Assembly (NCBI GenBank): GCA_012295275.1 | Contig: CM022677.1 | Location: 20,304,041-20,329,040, forward strand | Direction: 5' to 3' | DNA: 25,000 bases | From: Chrysomallon squamiferum | Taxonomy: Eukaryota > Mollusca > Gastropoda > Neomphalida > Peltospiridae | Part shown: one piece after another, positions 10,804 to 18,876 of the stretch | Numbering within the stretch: the stretch's first letter is position 1 | Layout: every line of letters begins with the position of its first letter | Made by a program: the position numbers and the translations under genes | Notes under the pieces: model-generated | What the model was told of the DNA's origin: nothing | The model's input: the letters and a program-made list of their open reading frames with translations, nothing else | The model's database searches: none

Positions 10804-11512
10804 GTAAGTTTTTGCATTTCCTCAAATGTATTTTCTTACTTGATATAAAATGTATTGTGAACACTTTTTATTTATTTATTTATTTATTCATTGTTTGTTT
10901 GTTTGCTCGCTTGCTTGTTTGTTTCTTATTGTGTTATTATTCTTATTTTTGTGGGTTTTTTTTTCTGGTCTTTCTTAATTAAAGTTATATGATGATATGA
11001 CATAATAATATTTATTTTGTATAGTTTTAAGCTATGTTACATTTTTTTTGGTTAAATTAATTAATTTTTTGGAATTTTTGTTTTCTGTTCTATCTTAATT
11101 AAAATGTATTTTTGGTGACATAGGCCAAATATGTTTTGAATACTTCCAAGTAATATTTATTTTTTGTTTTTACTGTCCAATTTATACATAAAGTGTTCTT
11201 TTCTTTATATAAAGAAACAGACCAAATACATCCTGGTACTTCCAGATGATCATTTCTTAGTATTTTTTATGCTTTTTTTAATAATGAGGCATCATAAAAA
11301 AAGAGTAGAATTTAAAAATTATGTAAGTGCCACCATTACTGTGTCATTCTGTAGCTGTGTCCTTTCTTTTTCTATGTCTTGTTTCACACACACAGAGATT
11401 AAAAAAAACAACCCAAAACAAGAACATAGAAATAAATTTAAAAAATAAATAAATAAAAGATTTAAAAAAAAAAAAAAAAAATGAAGGAAGAAAATGCAGT
11501 CCTTCATATATG

Positions 11513-11570
11513 TCCTCACAAGGTTGTTATCCTTTGAAATACTTTATTATTATTAAAAATTGGGGTCCAG
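11513..11570. repeat. Dispersed repeat, copy 1 (partner at 14300-14356)
   Basis: The block from CTCACAAGGTTGTTATC to GGGGTCCAG is nearly the same as 14300-14356, in the same orientation. Both copies lie just after an A-rich run. It is too long and specific for chance, and likely a fragment of an interspersed element. Confidence 0.75.
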
Positions 11571-11640
11571 GCGATTCTTGCTTTGAAGAAATATTTCAAC
11601 CTATTATTTACAGATTATGCTAAGTCTGGATGTGTTAGGG

Positions 11641-11781
11641 TGTAGTCTGGTGGTTAGAGCTGCAACATGATCTAAACTATTTCATTACCAAAATATGTTT
11701 CAGGTTTAGTAGACTGGTAATTGTGCAGTTCTGTTTCAAAATTTGAAGAGGATTATATTCCCACCACACCCACTATTTATT
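11641..11781 (+). repeat. Segment duplicated at 11988-12115, with a tRNA A-box-like start
   Basis: From AACATGATCTAAA to AAATTTGAAGAGGATTATATTCCC this matches 11988-12115 with indels. Just upstream, TGTAGTCTGGTGGTTAGAGC (11641-11660) resembles the Pol III A box region of tRNA-derived SINEs. I do not see a clean B box, so the SINE reading is weak, but the duplication itself is clear. Confidence 0.5.
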
Positions 11782-11987
11782 ACCTAATCCAGTGATGTGC
11801 AAACTTTCTGATCTTATAGGCCACAGTTCTTTAACTTCACTAGTACTACAGTCACACAAATTTCATTGTGATTACATAAAACCTGAAAGTGTAACATATG
11901 TGATTTTGCTTAATTTTCTAACATTGAACCTCTGTGACTTAAAATGCTGCATATAAATAATGGGTGTATTTACATGTTTTCAGAACT

Positions 11988-12115
11988 GTAACATGATCTA
12001 AAATATTCAATTACAGAATAAAATACCTTTGGATCAAATGGGAGTTATGTTTTAGGTTTATCAGGTCTATTTTAAAATTTGAAGAGGATTATATTCCCCC
12101 AAACACACTATTTAT
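11988..12115 (+). repeat. Second copy of the 11662-11781 segment
   Basis: GTAACATGATCTAAAATATT opens the copy and TTGAAGAGGATTATATTCCC closes it, about 330 bp downstream of the first copy. It lacks the A-box-like leader. Confidence 0.6.
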
Positions 12116-12435
12116 AAATTTTTCTGTTTAAACCTATTGGTCTCTCTCTATCTGTCTTTCAATTTATCTATCCTTCTGTCTATTTATATATCAGCCTAAC
12201 TATACCTTTGTATTTAGCCACTGTTCTGTCATCTACCTACCTATCTGTCCATCAATCCATCCATCTGTCCATCGATTTATCCATCTGTCTATCTATCCAT
12301 CTGTATCTATCCATCTGTCTATCTCTCTGTATATTTACTTATCTTTCATTTAGTCTTTCTGTTAGTGTGCCTACCTTATCAGACTGTCTGTCACTGTTCA
12401 CTTACCTGTCTGTGTGTCTGTTATTCTGTCTGCAG

Positions 12436-12534
12436 GTGAGAAGCTGTGTCACTTGAAGTGTGAAAATGGAGGACAGGCAGATTCAAGATGTTCTCAATGT
12501 GTTTGTAAAGGATACTGGAAGGGACCCACATGTG
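12436..12534 (+). CDS. EGF-like exon 1 of the plus-strand array
   Basis: 99 nt between TCTGCAG and a GTATGT donor, phase 1 to phase 1. It reads Gly-Glu-Lys-Leu, then C-x3-C-x9-C-x2-C-x-C-x8-C-Gly, with Glu-Asn-Gly-Gly after the second Cys and Gly-Tyr-Trp-Lys-Gly before the last. It has one more residue before the first Cys than most sisters. It is 22/30 identical, from first Cys to final Gly, to the exon at 18389-18481, so these two are close duplicates. First EGF unit after the LRRCT. Confidence 0.87.
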
Positions 12535-12553
12535 GTATGTGCAGATTGATTCC

Positions 12554-12680
12554 ATGTCTGTGTGTGTGTATGTGTGTGTGTGTATGTGTGTGTACATTGT
12601 GTATATATGAATGTGTGTGTGTGTGTGTATTCCATATAAGCTGTGTTCAAATGTGTGTGTGTGTGCGTGTGTGTGTTACA
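12554..12680. repeat. (TG)n microsatellite in intron 2
   Basis: Interrupted TG tracts start about 20 nt after the donor of EGF exon 1 and continue to about 12676. No other feature is seen before the next acceptor at 12831-12832. Confidence 0.9.
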
Positions 12681-12832
12681 GTTACTGCAAAATTTTTTAA
12701 ACACTAAAATCATTTTTTTTGATGTGTGGCTTAGAAAACATTTGAAAAACAATATTTATGTTATGGATTCTACAAAATAAGTTTATTGTATGTACTAAGC
12801 AAACACTAAAAAAAAAATGTGTTATATTTCAG

Positions 12833-12925
12833 ATATATGTGGCTTAGCATGTGAAAATGGGGGATCTCCATTTGCTGACTGTGAGGGGTGTCTGTGTCCC
12901 CCAGGCTGGGGTGGATCTACTTGTA
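12833..12925 (+). CDS. EGF-like exon 2
   Basis: 93 nt after TATTTCAG. It reads Asp-Ile-Cys, then C-x3-C-x9-C-x2-C-x-C-x8-C with ENGG and the classical Pro-Pro-Gly-Trp-Gly-Gly turn. The donor is ambiguous. A|GTCAAA directly after the sixth Cys gives the family length, while A|GTATTC at 12932 adds two residues and is a slightly better consensus. Both keep phase 1. An (AAT)n array starts about 24 nt downstream and could affect splicing. Confidence 0.82.
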
Positions 12926-12949
12926 GTCAAAGTATTCTTTTTTCTTTTC

Positions 12950-13007
<58 letters not shown>

Positions 13008-13767
13008 CTGAAACGACTACATTAATAGTACAAGTTTTCTCCACTTCTACTGGTACAACAGTTACCACATTATAAATGCCACAGTACTGCTATTAAACTG
13101 CAGCTACTATTACACTCTTACTACTACTACCAATACAGTTATCTACTACAACTGTTGTTTCTACTACCACACTGTACTATTACACCACTGCTAGAAGTAC
13201 ACTACTACTATTACTTCAACTCACTGTATTAATGATATAGTAAGAGGTCATCATTTGTAATCATCAGCTCATATAAATGTAACTTCATGATGATGATAAT
13301 TTAAAAAACAACAACAAAGCAACAGTGACAACAACAGTAGCAGATATGGAAATATGTACAAAAGTAGCCAATGATAGGAGAAGTAACAAATAGTAAAACT
13401 AACACTGATAAAGACAAATATGATGATTTGTGATATTTATAACAATGATGATTATGGTAATTATGATGATGACTAATGATTATAATGAAAATAACGATTA
13501 TGATAAAGCATTAGTGACAATTGTGGCAATTATAATGATGGATAATAATGATTATGATAATTAACAATAATAATAATGATGATTTTGATAAGTAAAGTGT
13601 TAATAATAATGATTGTGAAAATTATTGTAACAACCACTGAAAATTATAACGATAATAATAATGATTATGAAAATTAGTATTCTTAATAATGATGAATTTG
13701 ATGATTAAAGCTGTTAATAATTATTATGATAATTATAAAGATCATTGTAATGATAAATAAATTTCAG
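12950..13767. repeat. AAT array and degenerate trinucleotide DNA in intron 3
   Basis: A clean (AAT)n run at about 12950-13007 is followed by imperfect TAC/ACT-rich DNA to about 13220. GAT/AAT-rich DNA (TAATGATTATGATAAT-like units) runs to about 13760. No exon is seen in it. Confidence 0.75.
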
Positions 13768-13857
13768 GAAAGTGTTACCACCAGTGCTCTGAGTTTGAAC
13801 GTAATTCTGTGTGCAGTAAGTGTGTCTGCGAGGGGCTGTGGAATGGAAACAGTTGTG
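13768..13857 (+). CDS. EGF-like exon 3
   Basis: 90 nt between ATTTCAG and GTAAGC. Spacing is C-x3-C-x8-C-x2-C-x-C-x8-C-Gly. The usual Asn-Gly-Gly is replaced by Glu-Phe-Glu-Arg-Asn, so the loop after the second Cys has diverged. Gly-Leu-Trp-Asn-Gly is kept before the last Cys. Only 188 nt separate it from the next exon, the shortest intron in the array. Confidence 0.87.
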
Positions 13858-14045
13858 GTAAGCATTATTACATGCTTGTGTAATTACCATAGAGAGTGAG
13901 TGAATCTTTTGTCTCCACTCCCCCGGCTATTTTAGCCTTGAGATTACAACCAGTGGAAACATGTTAGGAAACATCTTTTTATCTTATCTGATGTTTTTTT
14001 TTTTTTTTTTTTTTTTTTATTTTAAAATTTTATTTTATTTTATAG

Positions 14046-14126
14046 AAGGTTGTGATTTAAAATGTCCAAGTAGTTCCAGTTACTGTGGGTGTAAATGTCA
14101 GGGCAGATGGCCTAGACACAGTTGTG
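14046..14126 (+). CDS. EGF-like exon 4, shortest complete unit, C-x-C-x-C type
   Basis: 81 nt between TTTATAG and GTAAGG. The six cysteines are C-x3-C-x6-C-x-C-x-C-x8-C, with a serine-rich loop (Pro-Ser-Ser-Ser-Ser) in place of Asn-Gly-Gly and one residue fewer between the third and fourth Cys. A long T tract upstream (about 13994-14018) provides the polypyrimidine stretch. All six Cys are kept, so it is probably functional. Confidence 0.82.
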
Positions 14127-14165
14127 GTAAGGTTTTGTACATTTTTTTTTATAACCAATTAAACT

Positions 14166-14210
14166 AACACACACACACACACAGACACACACACAGACAC
14201 ACACACAAAT
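14166..14210. repeat. (AC)n microsatellite in intron 5
   Basis: ACACACAC tracts broken by AG start 40 nt after the donor of EGF exon 4. Two copies of AAATGCACATAATATACACAC follow, to about 14250. Confidence 0.9.
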
Positions 14211-14299
14211 GCACATAATATACACACACAAATGCACATAATATACACACATCCAAAAAACAAAAAAAAACAAAAAAAAAAAAAGGACGAAAAATAAAT

Positions 14300-14356
14300 C
14301 TTCACAAAGTTGTTATCATTTGAAATACTTTATTATTGTTGAAAAGTGGGGTCCAG
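14300..14356. repeat. Dispersed repeat, copy 2 (partner at 11513-11570)
   Basis: CTTCACAAAGTTGTTATC to GGGGTCCAG, matching copy 1 in the same orientation and again preceded by A-rich DNA. The two copies are in different introns of the same gene. Confidence 0.75.
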
Positions 14357-14369
14357 TGAACAAACACAC

Positions 14370-14373
<4 letters not shown>

Positions 14374-14453
<80 letters not shown>
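14374..14453. repeat. (CT)n microsatellite
   Basis: About 40 uninterrupted CT units. It is one of the longest perfect arrays in the window and responsible for a Ser/Leu-only frame. Confidence 0.97.
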
Positions 14454-14456
<3 letters not shown>

Positions 14457-14707
14457 TTTATATTAAAACCTAGATACAGTGCTATTTACATTAATGCTGT
14501 AGATAGTGCTAGCATTAATCCTTGTACTGGTACTAATACTAATAGAACACTAACATTGGTTATACTAATACTAGAATTCACACTAGTTGTAGTATTCATA
14601 CTAATATTAGTACTAATGCCAACCATGTATTACATCACTACAGGAATAAAAAGGAAGACAAAAGGAGAAACTGATATCAGTACTAGAGTAAAGAGAAGTA
14701 AGTCTGG

Positions 14708-14860
14708 TTTTCACAAGTGTATAAAATAATAAACAATTTTCACAAATGTATAATAAGTAATTTTCACAAGTGTATAATAAGTAATTTTCACAAATGTATA
14801 ATATTACATAATATGTAATTTTTGCGAGTGTATGCGATAATAAGTAATTTTCACAAATTA
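14708..14860. repeat. 24-bp minisatellite
   Basis: About six imperfect copies of GTAATTTTCACAARTGTATAATAA, the middle ones nearly identical and the outer ones diverged. It lies between the CT array and EGF exon 5 and shows no similarity to exon sequence. Confidence 0.75.
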
Positions 14861-14985
14861 TTCATAGCTATTGTCATTATTTTGTTGTTGTTGTTGTCTT
14901 TGTTATTGTCATTTTCTTGTTGCTAGTGTTTTTGTTATTTTTGTCATCATTATAATAATTATTATTATTATTATTATTATTACAG

Positions 14986-15075
14986 GCTGTTCAATAAAAT
15001 GCAATTATGGAGCAAAGCCTAGTGCAGATTGTACAAAATGTATGTGTTCATTTTACTTGTCTGGAAGGTATTGTG
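14986..15075 (+). CDS. EGF-like exon 5
   Basis: 90 nt between ATTACAG and GTATGT. It reads Gly-Cys directly, then C-x3-C-x9-C-x2-C-x-C-x8-C-Gly. The last loop is Ser-Phe-Tyr-Leu-Ser-Gly, lacking the usual Trp. Its polypyrimidine tract is formed by an (ATT)n microsatellite that runs right up to the acceptor. Confidence 0.85.
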
Positions 15076-15499
15076 GTATGTTTGACTTTAATCTTTATCA
15101 ACACATGCATGCAAACACACACAGACACACACATATAAGCACAAAATGTAGACAAATGCGTACACATAGAAACATGTAAAAGAAATTAAACAGAGACTTA
15201 AACACAAAGACACACAGATAGACACATTGACACGTTTAGATCTTGAAATTTAGATCAGGAGAACTGGCAAATGAGCTACTTGGATGTGTGTGGAAAGGGG
15301 AGAGATAGAGATAAGGAGAGATTGATATATATATATTTAAAATTTGAGAGAGAGAGAAAGAGACAGACAGAGATTTTTTTATGTGTGTGCGGAGAGGAAG
15401 AGATACAAATAAAACCGATAGATAAACAAAAATGAATTGATTTGCAAAAATATAAATATCAATTATTATTAATATTTTTCGTAACACCTGTTTTTGCAG

Positions 15500-15598
15500 A
15501 ATTTTGCAATCTGGGCTGTCGTAATGGTGGCGCTGCTAACAGTATCTGTACCAGGTGTCTGTGTACTGCACTTTTCGTGGGACCACGCTGCAAGGGGA
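15500..15598 (+). CDS. EGF-like exon 6
   Basis: 99 nt after TTTTTGCAG. It reads Glu-Phe-Cys, then C-x3-C-x9-C-x2-C-x-C-x8-C, with Arg-Asn-Gly-Gly and Leu-Phe-Val-Gly-Pro. After the sixth Cys the frame continues Lys-Gly before a phase-1 A|GTAGGT donor at 15599, two residues later than usual. No GT directly follows the last Cys, which makes this donor the best choice, though it is not strong. Confidence 0.8.
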
Positions 15599-15676
15599 GT
15601 AGGTTCATTTAGTTTCATTCCATCTCATGTCTGTGCATGAACTGGGCGAATGTCTGCAAATCCTTTTTAATAACCC

Positions 15677-15915
15677 TGAACACCCAAATGTCCACTGTTA
15701 TTTTACAGTAATGCTTGAACACCCAAATGTCCACTGTTATTTTACAGTAATGCTTGAACACCCAAATGTCCACTGTTATTTTACAGTAATGCTTGAACAC
15801 CCAAATGTCCACTGTTATTTTACAATAATGCTTGAACACCCAAATGTCCACTGTTATTTTACAATAATGCTTGAACACCCAAATGTCCACTGTTATTTTA
15901 CAATAATGCTTGAAC
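15677..15915. repeat. 39-bp minisatellite, six copies
   Basis: The unit starts at TGAACACCCAAATGTCCACT (15677, 15716, 15755, 15794, 15833, 15872). A seventh partial copy starts at 15911. The length is a multiple of three, so both strands stay open through it. The first three copies read TTTTACAGTAATG and the last three TTTTACAATAATG. It lies in the intron after EGF exon 6 and I see no EGF-like coding in it. Confidence 0.95.
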
Positions 15916-16794
15916 ACTCATCTTCTGTTTTAAACATACAGGAATTTACCCCATTTTTGATTTTTACTCTCCATTATCAGCCATCTATGAGAGCTTTAGG
16001 TGGCAGATTCTGAAGGAAATGTATAAGATTAACCCATAAATCACCATCAGCTGGTTTTGTCTATGATCATAAAGTCTGTAACTCTCCAATCAGCTGTATA
16101 CTTTATTAATAAAAAATGTGTGTATCTATATATATATATATATAAATATAAAATCTTTTTTCTTTTGCATTATTATTTTTTTTTTAAAACTTCAGAGAAA
16201 AATCAACATGGCATGACTAAAAATATTCTTTCAGTTATTTTATAAATAAAAAAAAATTACCTAAATTCATAAAAAAAACCCAAATACCTTCATCTCCATT
16301 CATTTGCAAATATTTTTTTTTTTTTTGTTAAGCAACACACAAGTTTTGTATTGATTCCCTGATATGACTGACTTCAAAATGAATGTCTGTCATGCATTTC
16401 CTAGAGAAAGAGTTAATGACACGAATACTGGTTCCTCAATGAAAGTTATATTTTCATTAATATTAACAAGCGTGTCGTATAATTATAATAAAGAGGCCTT
16501 GTAACTCAGCATATGTCTTGTTATTCTCCAAGACAACTAACTGAGCAGGTACAGATGGGAAACTTAATACAGCACCCAGTTGGGCTTGATGAGTTTGTTG
16601 ATATCATTTGTTTCCCTTTCGTCTCTGACTAAAATTACTTCTATAAATACATACACATATAGAATACAAACCAATATATATATATATAATTTAAAAAAAT
16701 ATATATATATTATTATTAATTTTTTTTTTTTTTTTAAACTTATGTATGAATCAGATTCATTTTTCTCCATTTTATATATTTTTATATTTACTTT

Positions 16795-16848
<54 letters not shown>

Positions 16849-16868
16849 ATGTTTTTGTTTTTTTACAG
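15916..16868 (+). other. Intron before EGF exon 7, no exon seen
   Basis: The stretch is mixed AT-rich DNA with (TA)n at about 16130-16144 and 16674-16688, T runs, and (ATT)n at about 16803-16846 just before the acceptor. The part 16330-16640 is of ordinary complexity but contains no recognisable exon or element. Confidence 0.6.
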
Positions 16869-16961
16869 AGTCTTGTAAATTGGTATGCAAGTCTGGTTCT
16901 TCATTTGATCTCAAGTGTACTAAATGTAACTGTTTAGGAAAATGGAGTGGACTACACTGTG
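16869..16961 (+). CDS. EGF-like exon 7
   Basis: 93 nt between TTTTTACAG and GTAAAT. It reads Glu-Ser-Cys, then C-x3-C-x9-C-x2-C-x-C-x8-C-Gly. Lys-Ser-Gly-Ser replaces Asn-Gly-Gly, and Gly-Lys-Trp-Ser-Gly precedes the last Cys. An (ATT)n array sits about 20 nt upstream of the acceptor, the same arrangement as exon 5. Confidence 0.86.
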
Positions 16962-17121
16962 GTAAATAATATATTTCATTTACTTATCTGTTTATTTGTT
17001 GGTTTATTTATTGCCATATTTATATATCTATTTATTTATTTTGTTTGTTTGCTTGAATGATTACTTACATAATATTTATTTTATTTGACTATTAGTTACT
17101 TATCTGATTGTTTGTTTATTG

Positions 17122-17122
<1 letters not shown>

Positions 17123-17168
<46 letters not shown>

Positions 17169-17190
17169 TTAATTAATTAATTAATTAGGT
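17123..17190. repeat. (TTTA)n then (TTAA)n microsatellite
   Basis: A long perfect TTTA run changes into a short AATT/TTAA run at about 17170-17188. The intron around it (16962-17390) has no other recognisable content. Confidence 0.9.
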
Positions 17191-17399
17191 TTCATGTATT
17201 AAAACTGTAGGATGTCAAAGTTGAATTTCACAGACTTAAAGCTCTCAGAATAATAATACAATATTTTCATCTCACAATTTGTTCTTCCCCTCACCAAGTT
17301 TGTACATAACTGCCATCCTGAATATTTATATTTTAATATACATGTTTATGCCATGTCATAAACCTTTCAGCAACTACATTATTTTTGCTCGTGTTACAG

Positions 17400-17782
17400 A
17401 TGAATGTAGTGACATGAATTGTCTGACTAGTACATTATATTTTAACAGATAGCTGTAGAGTGACATGTCATCAACTGTCTAACTAGTACATTATATTTTA
17501 ACAGATGACTGTAGAGTGACTTGTCATAAACTGTCTAACTATACATTATATTTTAACAGATGACTGTAGTGTGACATGTCATAAACTGTCTAACTATACA
17601 TTATATTTTAACAGATGACTGTAGAGTGACATGTCATAAACTGTCTAACTAGTAAATTATATTTTAACAGATGACTGTAGAGTGACATGTCATAAACTGT
17701 CTAACTAGTACATTATATTTTAACAGATGACTGTAGAGTGACATGTCATAAACTGTCTAACTAGTACATTATATTTTAACAG
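17400..17782 (+). repeat. 55-56 bp minisatellite built from an intron end plus the start of an EGF exon
   Basis: Acceptor-like CAG sites end at 17399, 17448, 17504, 17559, 17614, 17670, 17726 and finally 17782, the real acceptor of EGF exon 8. Each inner copy reads ATTTTAACAG, then GATGACTGTAGAGTGACATG (or a near variant), then about 25 bp more. After each acceptor, in the phase used by the EGF exons, the copy reads Asp-Asp-Cys-Arg-Val-Thr-Cys-His and then meets a stop (TAG or TGA). The first two EGF Cys codons with correct C-x3-C spacing are therefore repeated seven times as dead exon starts. The first copy (17400) is the most diverged. Confidence 0.9.
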
Positions 17783-17872
17783 ATAGCTGTACTCTGACAT
17801 GTTCTTCACCGAAAATACTGACAATAGAGTGCACTTGTGGATGTAAGCTATTTTATACTGGAAGCAACTGTC
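17783..17872 (+). CDS. EGF-like exon 8, C-x-C-x-C type, downstream of its own tandem relics
   Basis: 90 nt between TTTTAACAG and a perfect GTAAGT. It reads Asp-Ser-Cys, then C-x3-C-x9-C-x-C-x-C-x8-C. The sequence starts like the minisatellite copies but diverges after the second Cys codon and keeps an open frame to the sixth Cys. It ends in C rather than G before the donor, so the junction codon depends on the next exon. Because seven equivalent acceptors precede it, use of this one would depend on the dead copies being ignored. Confidence 0.83.
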
Positions 17873-17941
17873 GTAAGTATTTGCAGTTTGTTAACTATAC
17901 AAACAAAACAATAACTAGATTTGATGATAATGATGCTAATG

Positions 17942-18025
17942 ATTATGTAGGTAGTTTTATAGTAGAAATAACTGGTAACTATTTGCAGTTTGTGAATAAT
18001 GTAGACAAAACAACAACTTGATTTC
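17942..18025 (+). repeat. Decayed duplicate of the 3' half of EGF exon 8 with its donor
   Basis: TTTTATAGTAGAAATAACTG|GTAACTATTTGCAG repeats TTTTATACTGGAAGCAACTGTC|GTAAGTATTTGCAG of the real exon at an offset of about 102 bp. Intron similarity continues for tens of bases (TTTGCAGTTTGT, ACAAAACAACAACT). The Gly codon before the loop is now a stop, so it is not coding. Confidence 0.7.
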
Positions 18026-18095
18026 ATGATGATGTTGATGATGATGATGATGAAACAACAACAGCAAAAAGGAAAAATAAAAAATTAGCTATAAA

Positions 18096-18315
18096 TAATG
18101 TAATGTAATGTAAGAGAATGTAATGTAATGCAAAGTAAGACAATGTAATGTAATGTGATGTAATGCAATGTAATGTAATGTAAAGTAAGACAATGTAATG
18201 TAATGTAATGTAATGTAATGTAATGCAATGTAATGTAATGTGATACAGTGTCAAATATTAGAACATGCATAATGGAATGCAATACAGGGCAGTGCAATAC
18301 AATACAATACAATAC
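18096..18315. repeat. (TAATG)n pentanucleotide array
   Basis: Units of TAATG with scattered TAAAG, CAATG and TGATG variants run to about 18240, followed by a related (AATAC)n tail to about 18315. On the other strand this reads as CATTA repeats, open in several frames, which is not evidence of coding. Confidence 0.9.
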
Positions 18316-18388
18316 AAAGCAATTCAGTGTAATGTAATGAGGTATAGTCTAATGTAAAATGATATAATGATTATATGTCTGTGTTTAG

Positions 18389-18481
18389 AGACCTGTGGAC
18401 TAAAATGTCAGAATGGGGGAAGTGCAGATTCAAGATGCACACAGTGTGTCTGTAAAGGATTCTGGTATGGAAAAGCATGTG
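18389..18481 (+). CDS. EGF-like exon 9
   Basis: 93 nt between GTGTTTAG and GTATGT. It reads Glu-Thr-Cys, then C-x3-C-x9-C-x2-C-x-C-x8-C-Gly, with Gln-Asn-Gly-Gly-Ser-Ala-Asp-Ser-Arg and Lys-Gly-Phe-Trp-Tyr-Gly. It is the closest relative in the window of EGF exon 1 (12436-12534). Nucleotide similarity is strongest around GCAGATTCAAGATG and TGTAAAGGAT. Confidence 0.88.
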
Positions 18482-18593
18482 GTATGTAACGTCTTGTATG
18501 CATGAACCCCCATGTAAATGGAAATCCCCCATGTGTGCATTATATCTTGTTTATATTTGTTTCTGTATACATGTGTGTATATGTATTCACACA

Positions 18594-18702
18594 AACAGAC
18601 ACACAGACAGACACAGACACACACATATACAAACACACATACACAGAGACACATACACACAGACACATGCACATGCAGACACACACACACACACACATGC
18701 GC
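18594..18702. repeat. (AC)n-rich microsatellite
   Basis: ACAC tracts broken by AG and AT occupy most of the short intron between EGF exons 9 and 10. Confidence 0.9.
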
Positions 18703-18774
18703 GAATACAGAAAAGATATCGGGTTTTTGTCAGTAAAGAGTGGTTATATTTGTTTGTTTGTTTTTTTTTCCCAG

Positions 18775-18876
18775 AAAAATGTGATCTCAGGAGCTGCAAC
18801 AATCGTGGAACTCCCAACATGGCGACTTGCCAGTGTCAGTGCAGATCTGGCTATACTGGACCCTTGTGCAAATTTA
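18775..18876 (+). CDS. EGF-like exon 10, C-x-C-x-C type with longer loops
   Basis: 102 nt between TTTTTCCCAG and GTATGT. It reads Glu-Lys-Cys, then C-x4-C-x10-C-x-C-x-C-x8-C, and ends Gly-Tyr-Thr-Gly-Pro-Leu-Cys-Lys-Phe. This is the most conventional EGF of the set (GxTGPxC ending). It has one extra residue between the first two Cys. The A|GTATGT donor follows two residues after the last Cys. Its 3' end is copied twice in the following intron. Confidence 0.86.

Larger units (their letters stand above)
10804..12435 (+). other. Intron 1 of the plus-strand gene (LRR exon to first EGF exon)
   Basis: This 1.6-kb intron has a GTAAGT donor and TCTGCAG acceptor. It contains T-rich DNA, a dispersed repeat (11513-11570), a duplicated segment (11662-11781 and 11988-12115), and degenerate CTATCTGTCCAT tetranucleotide repeats at about 12140-12350. 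I looked for additional EGF exons (paired Cys codons ending TGTG|GT) and found none. Confidence 0.7.

Noticed and set aside
10804-10982. Extension of the LRR frame past the donor into a hydrophobic stretch that looks like a transmembrane helix
   Set aside because: It is T-rich intron sequence after a consensus GTAAGT placed right after the LRRCT's last Cys. The same junction occurs in the paralogue, so the anchor is likely read-through only.
15615-16013. Repeat proteins of 13-residue units on both strands
   Set aside because: A 39-bp tandem repeat keeps frames open by period alone. Both strands being equally open argues against coding.
17400-17782. CRISPR-like reading of the regular 56-bp repeat
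   Set aside because: The copies are contiguous, without distinct spacers, in a eukaryotic intron, and are explained by exon-boundary duplication.
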